A stretch of DNA of 64,000 bases from Sphingorhabdus sp. M41 (GTDB lineage Bacteria; Pseudomonadota; Alphaproteobacteria; Sphingomonadales; Sphingomonadaceae), in assembly GCF_001586275.1 (NCBI RefSeq), contig NZ_CP014545.1, positions 2,692,501 through 2,756,500 on the forward strand, given 5' to 3'. Under the pieces are notes generated by a model. The model searched no databases, was not told the origin of the DNA, and saw nothing but the letters and a program-made list of their open reading frames with translations. The stretch's first letter is position 1. Each line of letters opens with the position of its first letter. This document shows positions 41,918 through 51,004 of this stretch, piece by piece. The position numbers were made by a program, and so were the translations under genes.

Positions 41918-42945
41918 AAGCTTTATTCCCTCTGCAAAGGAGGTAGGTAAGCACTCATCGCTCCTATCCTCCGTCCAATGTACCTGTGATCTATAGATGA
42001 TCTATAGGGCGCGCTGGCGATCGGGGGCGAGAATGAGCATGAAATTATCTTTGGCATCCGCAATTGATATGCCTGACAAACAGGAACGCTTTACAGCAGC
42101 CACATCCTTGGCTGGGGCGCATGGCAACCAAAGATTTCGCATCAACGCTAGTGAAGATGCACACCAGTCGAGTTGGGCCACGGCTGATTTCCGAAGCGTG
42201 CAAACTCGATCATGAAACCGACAGCATATTGAAAAAAGTGCTTAAATTTCGATCTTTGGTCATAGTAGGATCCCCGTTCAACTTCGGAAATCTTATCTCA
42301 AGCGAATTTGTCCGAGCTTGCATTTCTACTGGCCTCAGACGGTGACCACTATGCACCCATGTGCGGGCGGCTTTACGTTGGCAGGGCTTTTTGAGTTCTT
42401 GCTTAACGGGTTGGTGCAGCCATTTCATCGCGGCTGGCAATATTGCCCTTAGCGGGATCGAACCCAACCAACTTAGCCGAACTAGCGGTCAGCGCTCAGG
42501 AGCCCGGTGCGGATCATGGTCGAAGCACTTATCCCGCAATGTTTACGACAGGTCCGAAGGCGTATTAGAAGGCTGTACTTCTGCAGTTTTGGGAATTGAT
42601 CGCCAACAAGATATAAGACTGCGAATGACACCGAACAGATTTTGTTCGACATATCATCGCCGCCTGCGTTCCTCACCAATCAGGTCGCAATCATGCAATG
42701 CTGGCAGTGATTGACGGTCATGAGTATGATTTTTTCGGGCAGTAATGCTATTGCTTGGGCCAGCTCTGGCATTGGCGGTAAACCGTCCTGCGACCGAAGG
42801 CATGGCCATTCAAAAAAATATTACGTAGTCCTACTTAATTTTATCGCAGGGTGCCGTCAAGGACAATACAAATCATGGGCATTTTGGTTTGTTCACAAAT
42901 TGGGTTCAAATTTCTCAAAAAATATCTATTCTTGGCGGGGGGCGC
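41918..42945. other. 1-kb spacer without a supportable gene
   Basis: Open frames here are short, overlap on both strands and lack recognisable motifs. There is a direct repeat GATCTATAG (41989 and 41999) upstream of the chemoreceptor. I read a tRNA-like T-arm (GGGATCGAACC near 42458) but no tRNA fold around it. The region may contain decayed genes. Confidence 0.5.
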
Positions 42946-43566
42946 ATGCAGGAATTTAGTAATATTTATATCATTGACAAGAGCTTAGAGAGAAGAAGTG
43001 ACGTTTGCCGCAAAGCGACATCCGCCAATTTCGTCGCACAACCTTTTGCAAATATCGAAGAATTAGGCAACAGATGGCCAAAGAGCGGGTACTTTTTGAT
43101 CGCTGACGAACACGGCGCTCTTGAAGACTTGGTTTCCGGCATCAAGGAGAGTGGCGAATACTTGCCAATCATCTCCTACAGGCCGGGGCCGTCACCTACC
43201 GATGTGTTGAGGTCCATGCGAGCCGGTTCAATTGATTATCTAGCCTATCCATTCCAATCGGCGGAACTGGTTGAATCCATTACTCGTATTGAGCGGGAAT
43301 GGAAATCTGTAGTTGCTCGCAATCGAGATCATATTTATGCGACCAGGCGGATTGGAACTCTCAGTGAGCGAGAATTTTCCGTTCTGCGGTGCATGTCGAT
43401 TGGCAGTTCAAATAAGGGCATTGCCCGTGAATTGGGCATCAGCCCTAGGACTGTTGAAATTCATCGCGCTAACCTGATCGATAAGCTCAATGTGGAAAAT
43501 ACTGTTAACGCCATCCGCCTGAACTGGGAGGCCTCGCAATCAAGCGTTGCCAAGCTCAATGTCTAA
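42946..43566 (+). CDS. FixJ/NarL-type regulator with a degenerate receiver
   Basis: 206 residues from the ATG at 42946 (GGCGGGGGGC upstream). The N-terminal receiver-like domain (residues 4-125) keeps an Asp in YFLIADEHGALEDL, but the conserved Lys of KPF is Tyr in DYLAYPFQSAELVESI. Phosphorylation signalling is therefore uncertain. The C-terminal LuxR HTH is intact (about 140-195): LSEREFSVLRCMSIGSSNKG, IARELGISPRTVEIHRANLI. It converges with and overlaps the next gene by 27 bp. Confidence 0.8.
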   Translation: MQEFSNIYIIDKSLERRSDVCRKATSANFVAQPFANIEELGNRWPKSGYFLIADEHGALEDLVSGIKESGEYLPIISYRPGPSPTDVLRSMRAGSIDYLAYPFQSAELVESITRIEREWKSVVARNRDHIYATRRIGTLSEREFSVLRCMSIGSSNKGIARELGISPRTVEIHRANLIDKLNVENTVNAIRLNWEASQSSVAKLNV

Positions 43567-43980
43567 ATAGGTCTTTTTGACTGCCGCAATCTGGACACTG
43601 ATGAATGCGCCAAGCATTGCCAGGCCTTCTGAAACCGCTGCGAAAGTTACATCCTGTGTGGCACGTGGCAACGCGATTGATGCGATAGAGTCTCCTCGAC
43701 GGTTGTGGCTCAACATATAGCTGGCTTCATTTCGAATGATGTAGATGACGGACAGCGCGACCAACCCACTCTGGTGAGAAGGTGATCTTGCGTCCTCTTT
43801 GGGCGCGCAATATCGATTAGAAAATATAGGTTGAACAGGAATCTCCGCGATCAAGGTTTCCAATTCACAAGCGATCTCAATCTCGCAACCTACTTCTACT
43901 TCCTGGATTTTCGCGCACAGTTCGATCATCTTCCCAGTCAAGGCGATGCTTTCAGCACGCTTCTTGGAGACATTTTTCAA
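43540..43980 (-). CDS. hypothetical protein overlapping the LuxR-type regulator tail to tail
   Basis: 146 residues. The N-terminal helix is charged (NVSKKRAESIALTGKMIELC), the middle is acidic (EIEIACELETLIAEIPVQPI), and the C-terminal half is mildly hydrophobic (AAVSEGLAMLGAFISVQIAA). No signal peptide. No family recognised. The composition is more AT-rich than the flagellar genes. Existence as a gene is likely from length, not proven. Confidence 0.45.
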   Translation of the reverse strand: MKNVSKKRAESIALTGKMIELCAKIQEVEVGCEIEIACELETLIAEIPVQPIFSNRYCAPKEDARSPSHQSGLVALSVIYIIRNEASYMLSHNRRGDSIASIALPRATQDVTFAAVSEGLAMLGAFISVQIAAVKKTYLDIELGNA

Positions 43981-44632
43981 AACTCTATCCTCTCATTGGG
44001 CACAGAGAGCCAGGTGAAAGTGAACTAGTGTTCAATCGTGAACCTTCGATTAGCAAATAGATGCACAGTATCACAAGAACATATAAATATGAAATATCCA
44101 AGAAAATTTTTAAGAAAAGCTGCTGATCTGCGAACTTCCGGCGCATCAATATTGATCGGCCTGGATTTGCAGCAAAGATATGCACAGCGTTAATCGATCA
44201 GAATTAAGCCGCTGGACATTCGAATTGTACAGCCGAACCAAAAACACACGCAATTTTACTACGCGAATGAAAGACGAGAGAATATAATGTTGTGACCGCT
44301 GGGGCTGCCAACTCAAAGCCTGTAAGGAACGACGGCCATGAAAGGCCAATCATCCTGAAGGCACTGGGCCTGGGGATCACATCAAAGCCAGCAGTTTAGA
44401 CTATTCAATATTGTCAGCATAAGCCGATTTTACAGACTGCGCAGCAGGAGACCTTGGATTCGTTCCTTCACCACTATGATGAAACCAAAGCACTTCTGAA
44501 TTCACAACATCAATTTGGTAAAATAGGTGCTGACGGGGAACGGGGAATACGTATTGGCCCCTAGTATCCTGCCAATGGAAAATTGAACTTAGCCCGCTCA
44601 TTAGTGCGCAACGCTTTTTAGGAGTGCGGCGC
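43981..44632. other. AT-rich spacer with no clear gene
   Basis: About 650 bp, visibly more AT-rich than the surroundings (for example 44040-44120). It holds only a possible toxin remnant (44401-44601). No RNA gene recognised. Confidence 0.5.
44401..44601 (-). pseudogene. possible RelE/ParE-type toxin remnant
   Basis: The last 66 codons of this frame read RGQYVFPVPRQHLFYQIDVV then NSEVLWFHHSGEG. This resembles the strand pair and closing helix of ParE/RelE toxins (the R-x-HLIFYR...VLRILH pattern). The N-terminal half of such a toxin is not visible in frame and no antitoxin gene adjoins it. Best read as a truncated relic; low certainty. Confidence 0.25.
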
Positions 44633-46267
44633 TTGACCGAAAATGCAACCACTGAATTTCGGTCCCGCTGGAATGCGATGACGTCGGCGCGACGTGACTC
44701 GGCGATGATCACGGCGGTCGGGTTCCTCGCATGGCTTGTGATCGAACGGACTGAAACATGCGATCGATTCTTTGACTGGGTCGCGAACCACCCGGACTAT
44801 GAAGTTGATTCGCTCATTCTCGCATTCATTCTTGCGGCGATCGGCATCGCCGTATTCGCAGTACGCCGATATCATGAGATGCTGACGGTCAGCGACGCCC
44901 GTGATTTGGCGGAACAGCACGTACATTCGCTAGCATTTCATGATCCGCTGACTGGCCTTCCCAATCGCTGGGCACTTCTGGAGCGGCTATCTGCGCTGTG
45001 CGCGGAAGGGGCAACGCAACATGCGGCGTTGATCTTCATCGATCTGGACCGCTTCAAGGATGTTAATGATTTGCATGGCCATGCCGCAGGTGATCGCTTG
45101 TTGCGATTGGTGGCGGATCGCCTTCGCAGCGAGATCGAAGACGAACAGATCTGCTACCGGTTGGGTGGCGACGAGTTCGCCATCATCGTTGAAATGCCCA
45201 CAGCCGATGACAAGATGCCGCAGACTGTCGCAAGCCACCTCGTGCATACAATGGCAGAACCGTTCTTCGACAACAGCCTGGTTCATCATATCGAGGCAAG
45301 CGCAGGAATCTCGATTTTCCCAAGCGACGCCGACCAGCCTGACGCACTGGCGCGTGCGGCCGATGTCGCGCTGTACCGTGCGAAGGATGCTGGCCGCGGC
45401 CTGCACAAATCATATGAAGCAGCGATGGATGACCAGATCAAAAGGCGCGCCATTCTTAAGGGAGAACTCCGAACCGCAATTATTGATCAGGAGTTTTTCC
45501 CGCACTATCAACCACTTATAGATCTTGAAACCGGCCTAATCGTCGGGTTTGAACTGCTGGCGCGGTGGAACCGCAAAGATGATCAAACTATTGGACCAGA
45601 TCAATTCATCTCGATCGCTGAGGAAAGCGGCCTGATCAATGACCTGATGTTCGGCCTGCTCGACAAGACTTGTATAGAGGCGCGCAACTGGGACCCAGCA
45701 CTCACCATTGCGATCAATATCTCACCGGTTCAACTAAAAGACCCCTGGCTCAGCCAGAAAATTCTCGGCGCCCTTGCGCGGCATGGCTTTGCCCCGTCGC
45801 GTTTGGCTATCGAGATTACCGAAAATGCGATCATTGGCGACGAAGAGAACGCCAAGCGCACCATTAGGTCGCTCAAAAATCAGGGCATGCGGATCGGTCT
45901 TGACGATTTCGGGACCGGTTATTCCAGTCTCCATCATCTGCGCATGCTTCCGTTCGACAAGATCAAGATAGACAGAAGCTTCATCATGAAGCTTGGGGAA
46001 GACCCTGAAGCATTCAAGATTGTCAAAGCGATTGTCGGTTTGGCCACGACCCTTGATTTGCGGGTCATAGCTGAGGGTATCGAATGCCCCGAAGTTGCCG
46101 CGATCCTCAAGTTGATGGGATGTGCGCAGGGGCAGGGCTATCATTTCGGCCGACCCATTTCCGGAGAAGCCGTCAGCCGCAAGCTGGTCGGACCGCACAC
46201 GCCCAATTGGACCCAACTCAACGACACGCCGCCATTCGACCTACCTGCTCGCGGATACTCAGTTTGA
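44633..46267 (+). CDS. membrane GGDEF-EAL cyclic-di-GMP protein
   Basis: About 544 residues. A TTG at 44633 lies 8 bp after AGGAG; GTG 44624 is possible but too close. Two membrane helices lie in the first 85 residues (MITAVGFLAWLVIER and LILAFILAAIGIAVFAVRRY). The GGDEF domain has an intact catalytic loop (YRLGGDEFAIIVEMPTADD). The EAL domain has ELL in VGFELLARWNRKDDQTIGPD, with the catalytic Glu kept, and LDDFGTGYSSLHHLRMLPFD, the Mg/loop-6 motif. Synthase, hydrolase or both are possible. It may tie motility to c-di-GMP. Confidence 0.9.
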   Translation: MTENATTEFRSRWNAMTSARRDSAMITAVGFLAWLVIERTETCDRFFDWVANHPDYEVDSLILAFILAAIGIAVFAVRRYHEMLTVSDARDLAEQHVHSLAFHDPLTGLPNRWALLERLSALCAEGATQHAALIFIDLDRFKDVNDLHGHAAGDRLLRLVADRLRSEIEDEQICYRLGGDEFAIIVEMPTADDKMPQTVASHLVHTMAEPFFDNSLVHHIEASAGISIFPSDADQPDALARAADVALYRAKDAGRGLHKSYEAAMDDQIKRRAILKGELRTAIIDQEFFPHYQPLIDLETGLIVGFELLARWNRKDDQTIGPDQFISIAEESGLINDLMFGLLDKTCIEARNWDPALTIAINISPVQLKDPWLSQKILGALARHGFAPSRLAIEITENAIIGDEENAKRTIRSLKNQGMRIGLDDFGTGYSSLHHLRMLPFDKIKIDRSFIMKLGEDPEAFKIVKAIVGLATTLDLRVIAEGIECPEVAAILKLMGCAQGQGYHFGRPISGEAVSRKLVGPHTPNWTQLNDTPPFDLPARGYSV

Positions 46268-46313
46268 GACCGCTGAATCACCATGAAACTCACCACTCAA
46301 AAGGACTAAACCT

Positions 46314-47039
46314 ATGCATTTAAGTACATTTTTTCGCGTGAGCGTGGCTGTGCTGGCCATGACAACCGCCGTTCAAGCCGGCGCAGAAGCGCCAGAGCAG
46401 ATCTATAAGCCAGGCCCTCATGAGGGTCACTCACACCTTGAGTATAACGGCCAAATTGGCGAGACCAACCACGCAGCGCGACCGCACGCGGTCGAACTGT
46501 TTCACGGAGTTTCAGACGGTCTTGCACTTGGCATAGCAGTCGAAAGCGAAGCGGAGGATTCACATTTCAAGGTAGAGAAAATCGCCATTGGCGCGCTGGT
46601 CGGTCTGACGCGCGAAGATGCCCCGGTTCATGCGGCCATGCTTGTAATGGCTGGTGTAACGACCGACGGCAATTTTCCGCAATTGGACACGCGGTTGATC
46701 CTCGAGCATGAGAGTGGTCCATGGACTGCGCTTGGCAACGTCTATTGGCGCCGTATCGACGCTCACGAAAAAGGCACATCGCTCGGCTACGCGGCTACGC
46801 TGCACCACAAGATTGCAGACCATGTTTCAGTGGGTGCCGAAGTATCCGGTCAGGCCGCACGCCTTAGCGGCTATAGCCATGGCTTTGATGCCGCGCAATA
46901 TGCTGGCCCAAGCGCCATAGTGTCGTGGGACGTAGCTGGCGGCAAGGAGATAGAGATCGGCGTCAAATATCTGCGCCGCATGGATTCGGGGAGCACTTAT
47001 CGCGACACGGTTCGGATGGCATTCGGTTTTGCTTTCTGA
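46314..47039 (+). CDS. exported protein, probably outer-membrane beta-barrel type
   Basis: 241 residues with a signal peptide (STFFRVSVAVLAMTTAVQAG). The mature protein has alternating beta strands (LGNVYWRRIDAHEKGTSLGY, ISAxVSWDV-like segments) and ends in a Phe (MAFGFAF), the usual C-terminal signal of outer-membrane barrels. An early His-rich segment (PHEGHSHLEYNG) might bind metal. No family recognised. It lies 46 bp after the GGDEF-EAL gene on the same strand. Confidence 0.6.
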   Translation: MHLSTFFRVSVAVLAMTTAVQAGAEAPEQIYKPGPHEGHSHLEYNGQIGETNHAARPHAVELFHGVSDGLALGIAVESEAEDSHFKVEKIAIGALVGLTREDAPVHAAMLVMAGVTTDGNFPQLDTRLILEHESGPWTALGNVYWRRIDAHEKGTSLGYAATLHHKIADHVSVGAEVSGQAARLSGYSHGFDAAQYAGPSAIVSWDVAGGKEIEIGVKYLRRMDSGSTYRDTVRMAFGFAF

Positions 47040-47491
47040 GCTTCTTGCTGGATCTGACGAATTGCCTTTTCGCAAAAATCGCGACCAGAGGAGATGAGCG
47101 ACAAGGCATGAAAGGCCCTATATCGTAACGGACCCAAACAACCTCATAATTGCTTTGGGGATATTATCTCCGCGATTGTTGATGGTGCTCAGCCGGTTGA
47201 TCTGACTGGTCGCAAGATCCTACGGATTGGCAGCGTTCCGCTCTGCTGGGCGGCACAGCGGAACGCTGCTCGGCTTCAACTGAAGCTCAAAACCTGCCAA
47301 TAACAATAGCGCATCTGGTGCCAGCGTTTTGGGCCATTGAGATAAACCGGCATTGGTGCCTACTATCGCTGCTGCCAAATGGTCTCTGGTCACGGGAACT
47401 CCCATGCGGCGCGAGCTACCCCTCTAAGAACTTGCCATTAAATTGGCCCACGGCGGCAGTGCTACGAGACGTTGAAAATTAAGGAAAAAGG
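47040..47491. other. spacer without a supportable gene
   Basis: About 450 bp between the exported protein and tRNA-Phe. Only short unsupported frames are present; I see no terminator with a T-run. Confidence 0.5.
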
Positions 47492-47567
47492 TGGTGCCCG
47501 AGGGCGGATTCGAACCACCGACACAGCGATTTTCAGTCGCTTGCTCTACCAACTGAGCTACTCGGGC
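47492..47567 (-). tRNA. tRNA-Phe (GAA)
   Basis: 76 nt including an encoded CCA. The 7-bp acceptor stem is GCCCGAG/CTCGGGC with discriminator A. D-loop AGCTCAGTTGGTAGAGC, anticodon arm AGCGA-CTGAAAA-TCGCT with anticodon GAA, and T-arm GGTGGTTCGAATCCGCC are all canonical. No integrated element adjoins its 3' end. Confidence 0.97.
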
Positions 47568-47668
47568 ATCTGGGCCGGCGCGATGCGCTGGCCACGTTAG
47601 GAAGCGACGCTATAGGCGGGGCTATTGCTGCTTGTCCAGCCTAAAAATGGCGGTTTTATTGCGCCTGT

Positions 47669-47872
47669 TCACTCCTCTCCATTTCGGCCGGATTCCCCGG
47701 TAAAATGATAGGCCAACTCATCCGGCGAAACCGCTGGTCCGGGTATTTTATAACCATCACCCAGCCATTGCAGCAGATCGCGATCCTTGCAACCAGCGCT
47801 GCAGAAAGGCGCGAATTCCGTGGTTGCTGTTTGGCCGCACACCGGACATTTCGAGGGTCTGCTACCCGCCAT
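47669..47872 (-). CDS. yacG: DNA gyrase inhibitor / zinc-binding protein YacG
   Basis: 67 residues. The four zinc Cys are in CPVCG and FCSAGCKDRDL, followed by LLQWLGDGYKIPG, typical of YacG. YacG binds GyrB and blocks DNA binding. It lies 3 bp after the sodium symporter gene on the same strand. Confidence 0.9.
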   Translation of the reverse strand: MAGSRPSKCPVCGQTATTEFAPFCSAGCKDRDLLQWLGDGYKIPGPAVSPDELAYHFTGESGRNGEE

Positions 47873-47875
47873 CTG

Positions 47876-49309
47876 CTATCCCTGCCCCACTAGATTCGGG
47901 AAAACGGCGAAGACGAATATCAGCGCCACACCGATTGGCGAGAGCCAGGCTACCAGAAAACGCCAGAGACCGAAGAGCGAGCCTTCGAGGCCGGTTTCTG
48001 CTTCGATCAGCTTCTTGTCAGCGCGCCAGCCTATGAACACAGCGGTCAGAAAGGCGGCGACCGGAAGCAATATTTTCGACACGAAATCATCAATCGTATC
48101 GAAGATATTCTTCTCTTCAAACAATGGCCAGAAGCCGAGCGGTCGGACATCGCTCCAGACATTGAGCGAGAGCGCACAGGCGACGCCGATCAGGAATATG
48201 ATCCCGCCGATGGACCAGGCGGCAAACCCTCGGTCCCAATTGAATTTGCGCATGGCCCAGGCCACTACGGCTTCCAGCAACGATATCGAACTGGTCAAAG
48301 CGGCAAAGAAAACCAGAATGAAAAACAGCAATCCGACCAGGGACCCGGCCGGCATGGTGTGAAAAGCTATCGGCAAAGACTGGAACACAAGAGTCGGTCC
48401 GGCAGCTGCATCAAGACCGACAGCGAAGACAATCGGGAAAATCATCAGGCCGGCGAGAAGAGCCACGCCAGTATCGGCAAAGGCGATCATCCCGGCTGTC
48501 GGCGCAAGCTTGGTCTCTTTCGACACATAACCGCCATAAGTGATCAGCGCGGCAGAGGCGACGCTCATCGAGAACAGCGCCTGCCCCAGAGCGTCATTCA
48601 TGACAGCTGGCGTCAGCTTGCTGAAATCCGGGGTGAAGAGAAAGGAAACCGCCTTGGCAAATTCGCCGGTAAAGGCACCGTAGAGCGTGATCAGCACCAG
48701 CAGCACAAAGAAGGTCGGCATCAGATAGGTTGCCGCTTTCTCGATGCCGTCGGTCACGCCGCGCGCGACGATCCAGATGGTTATCACCATGAACAAAGTG
48801 TGCATGCCGAGCAGCATCGGGATGTTGCCAAACAGGTCTGTCATCCGGCCGGGTATGGTTTCCGGGCTTTCCGAAGCCAGCGCCCCGACAAAGGGATTGC
48901 CGGAGAAGAGTGCGCCGAGAAAATCGCCGCTCATCACCCCGACATAATAAAGCACCCAGCCAGCGACGACGCTGTAGAAGGTCAGGATCAGAAAGGCATT
49001 AAGAATGCCGATTCCGCCAAATATGCCCCAATTTCTGCTGACATTCGAATCCTCGGCAACCTTGACGACGCTGTGATAGGCGTCGCTGCGGCCATGGCGA
49101 CCGATCACGATTTCGGACAATACCATCGGCATGCCGATCAAAAGGATGCAGCCGATATAGACAAGAACAAACGCACCGCCGCCATTTTCACCGGCCAGCG
49201 TCGGAAAACGCCAGATATTGCCGAGACCGACCGCGGCGCCAACCGCTGCCAAAATAAATGCGGTTCGTGAGGACCAACCCTCACCACCCGGTGCTACTGC
49301 GCCTGCCAT
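47876..49309 (-). CDS. sodium-dependent symporter of the NSS (LeuT-like) family
   Basis: 477 residues, about 12 membrane helices. Helix 1 carries the family signature (AAVGAAVGLGNIWRFPTLAG, ENGGGAFVLVYIGCILLIGM), the sodium- and substrate-binding unwound segment. Helix 6 and 8 segments (ALGQALFSMSVASAALITYG, LFFILVFFAALTSSISLLEA) agree with LeuT-type folds. Substrate (amino acid or related compound) cannot be told from sequence. Confidence 0.92.
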   Translation of the reverse strand: MAGAVAPGGEGWSSRTAFILAAVGAAVGLGNIWRFPTLAGENGGGAFVLVYIGCILLIGMPMVLSEIVIGRHGRSDAYHSVVKVAEDSNVSRNWGIFGGIGILNAFLILTFYSVVAGWVLYYVGVMSGDFLGALFSGNPFVGALASESPETIPGRMTDLFGNIPMLLGMHTLFMVITIWIVARGVTDGIEKAATYLMPTFFVLLVLITLYGAFTGEFAKAVSFLFTPDFSKLTPAVMNDALGQALFSMSVASAALITYGGYVSKETKLAPTAGMIAFADTGVALLAGLMIFPIVFAVGLDAAAGPTLVFQSLPIAFHTMPAGSLVGLLFFILVFFAALTSSISLLEAVVAWAMRKFNWDRGFAAWSIGGIIFLIGVACALSLNVWSDVRPLGFWPLFEEKNIFDTIDDFVSKILLPVAAFLTAVFIGWRADKKLIEAETGLEGSLFGLWRFLVAWLSPIGVALIFVFAVFPNLVGQG

Positions 49310-49361
49310 ATTTTATTCTCCCCGTTATCTCGAGCCGGTTGTGACTTTGTTACCCCTGTTA

Positions 49362-49742
49362 CTAGCTGCGCATCAACATAGGGCCAAGCGGTTTTCCGGC
49401 AAAAATATGGACGTGCAGATGGGCGACTTCCTGATGACCGTGCTTGCCGATATTGGCGAGCAGGCGATAGCCTGGCTCGACCATACCCGCTTCACGAGCC
49501 ACATGACCGACTGCGCGGACAAATCCGGCAATTTCAGCCTCGCTGGCAGACGCAGAGAAATCATCCCAACTGACATAGCGCCCCTTCGGGATGACCAGTA
49601 TATGCTCCGGTGCCTGCGGATTGATATCATGAAAGGCGAGCACCCACTCATCTTCATAGACGGTCTTGTTGGGAATTTCGCCGCGCAGGATTTTCGCGAA
49701 AATATTGTCATCATCATAAGGCTGGGTTGGATCAATCGCCAT
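49362..49742 (-). CDS. HIT-family nucleotide hydrolase (HinT-like)
   Basis: 126 residues. The histidine triad HxHxHxx is in VAHLHVHIFAGKPLGPM; PYDDDNIFAKILRGEIPNKT and HILVIPKGRYVSWDDF are typical of HinT, a purine-nucleoside phosphoramidase. Its start overlaps the hisE stop (TGATG). HIT genes often close his operons in sphingomonads. Confidence 0.93.
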   Translation of the reverse strand: MAIDPTQPYDDDNIFAKILRGEIPNKTVYEDEWVLAFHDINPQAPEHILVIPKGRYVSWDDFSASASEAEIAGFVRAVGHVAREAGMVEPGYRLLANIGKHGHQEVAHLHVHIFAGKPLGPMLMRS

Positions 49743-50062
49743 CAGCTTGTTCCTCTTGCCGCTTTTTCTTCCAGACCCGACAGACCCTCGCGGCGGGCCA
49801 GTTCGGCAATCACATCATCCAGCGACAGGCCCATGTCGGCGAGCAGCACCATCAGGTGAAACAGCAGGTCCGCAGCCTCGCCAGTCATCGCCGCCTTGTC
49901 ATCCAGCACCGCTGCAATCACCGCCTCTGTAGCTTCCTCGCCGAGTTTTTCGGCCATTTTGGCGCGGCCTTTGGCGCGCAGGCTGGCGACATAGCTGGCT
50001 TCAGGCTCCGCTTCGCGGCGCTCCAAAATCGTTTGTTCGAGAGATTTGAGAATATCGGTCAT
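49742..50062 (-). CDS. hisE: phosphoribosyl-ATP pyrophosphatase HisE
   Basis: 106 residues; second step of histidine synthesis. The MazG-like core is clear: GRAKMAEKLGEEATEAVIAA, VLDDKAAMTGEAADLLFHLM, VLLADMGLSLDDVIAELARR. The acidic residues EExxE and EAxD bind the metal ion. It lies 84 bp after hisF. Confidence 0.94.
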   Translation of the reverse strand: MTDILKSLEQTILERREAEPEASYVASLRAKGRAKMAEKLGEEATEAVIAAVLDDKAAMTGEAADLLFHLMVLLADMGLSLDDVIAELARREGLSGLEEKAARGTS

Positions 50063-50146
50063 CGCTGGCGGTTTGCGCGACCGATCGCCTGTTCGTCAAG
50101 TCCTAGCGGTCAAACTTGCTCGACCCGCAAACAAAGTCGGGAAGAA

Positions 50147-50908
50147 TCAGAGCCGTGCCGGCAGCTTCGCAGCACGTAGTGCAGCATGGGCGTCGGCTAT
50201 ACTATACTCGCCAAAGTGAAAAATTGAGGCCGCGAGTACGGCATTGGCATGCCCTTTGGTCACACCCTCTACCAGATGGCCGAGATTACCGACTCCGCCG
50301 CTCGCCACCACCGGAATGGAGACCGCATCGGCCAGCGTGCGGGTCAGCTCCAGATCATAGCCGTCACGGGTGCCATCGCGATCCATCGAGGTCACCAGCA
50401 ACTCCCCTGCCCCCAGATCGGCCATGCGTACGGCATGTTCGAGCGCATCAATGCCGGTCGGCGTACGACCACCATGAGTGAATATTTCCCATCGCCCTTC
50501 GGCCACCCGCCGTGCGTCGATCGAAGCAACCATGCACTGGCTGCCAAAGCGGGTGGCGATATCGCTGATCACCTCGGGCCGGGTTACGGCAGCGCTGTTG
50601 ACCGCAACCTTGTCTGCCCCTGCCATCAGCAGCGCGCGGGCGTCATCGGCCGTACGTACGCCGCCGCCGACGGTGACGGGCATGAAGCAGACCTCAGCCG
50701 TGCGCCGGACGACATCGATGATCGTGTCACGATTTTCATGAGATGCGGTGATGTCGAGGAAACAGAGCTCGTCGGCCCCGGCGGCGTCATAGGCCTGCGC
50801 CTGTTCGACCGGATCGCCTGCATCCTGCAGATCGACGAAATTAACGCCCTTGACCACCCGGCCATTGGCGACGTCAAGACAGGGGATAACGCGAATACGG
50901 ACGGTCAT
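50147..50908 (-). CDS. hisF: imidazole glycerol phosphate synthase subunit HisF
   Basis: 253 residues, a (beta/alpha)8 barrel. Motifs: [20 protein letters not shown] with the catalytic Asp, [60 protein letters not shown] and [20 protein letters not shown]. It forms IGP with HisH. Confidence 0.97.
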   Translation of the reverse strand: MTVRIRVIPCLDVANGRVVKGVNFVDLQDAGDPVEQAQAYDAAGADELCFLDITASHENRDTIIDVVRRTAEVCFMPVTVGGGVRTADDARALLMAGADKVAVNSAAVTRPEVISDIATRFGSQCMVASIDARRVAEGRWEIFTHGGRTPTGIDALEHAVRMADLGAGELLVTSMDRDGTRDGYDLELTRTLADAVSIPVVASGGVGNLGHLVEGVTKGHANAVLAASIFHFGEYSIADAHAALRAAKLPARL

Positions 50909-50918
50909 GCTCGTACCG

Positions 50919-50993
50919 CCGTTCGTCTCGAGCGAAGTCGAGAGACGTTTGCGCGCGAAACCAAAGTGTCTCGACTGCGCTCGACACGAACGG
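50919..50993. repeat. dispersed palindromic element between hisF and hisA
   Basis: 75 bp bounded by CCGTTCGT and ACGAACGG. Each arm holds its own smaller palindrome (GTCTCGA..TCGAGAGAC and GTGTCTCGA..TCGACAC). The termini match the element at 51744. It resembles the REP-like repeats scattered in sphingomonad and erythrobacter genomes. Confidence 0.8.
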
Positions 50994-51004
50994 ACTTAGA
51001 CCGC

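Noticed and set aside
41960-41975. CTCCTATCCT upstream of the chemoreceptor as a copy of the flagellar motif
   Set aside because: TCCTAT is on the wrong strand for the gene and there is no TATAAT in the right orientation.
42440-42480. tRNA-like T-arm (GGGATCGAACC) in the spacer after the chemoreceptor
   Set aside because: No acceptor stem, D-arm or anticodon arm can be folded around it on either strand.
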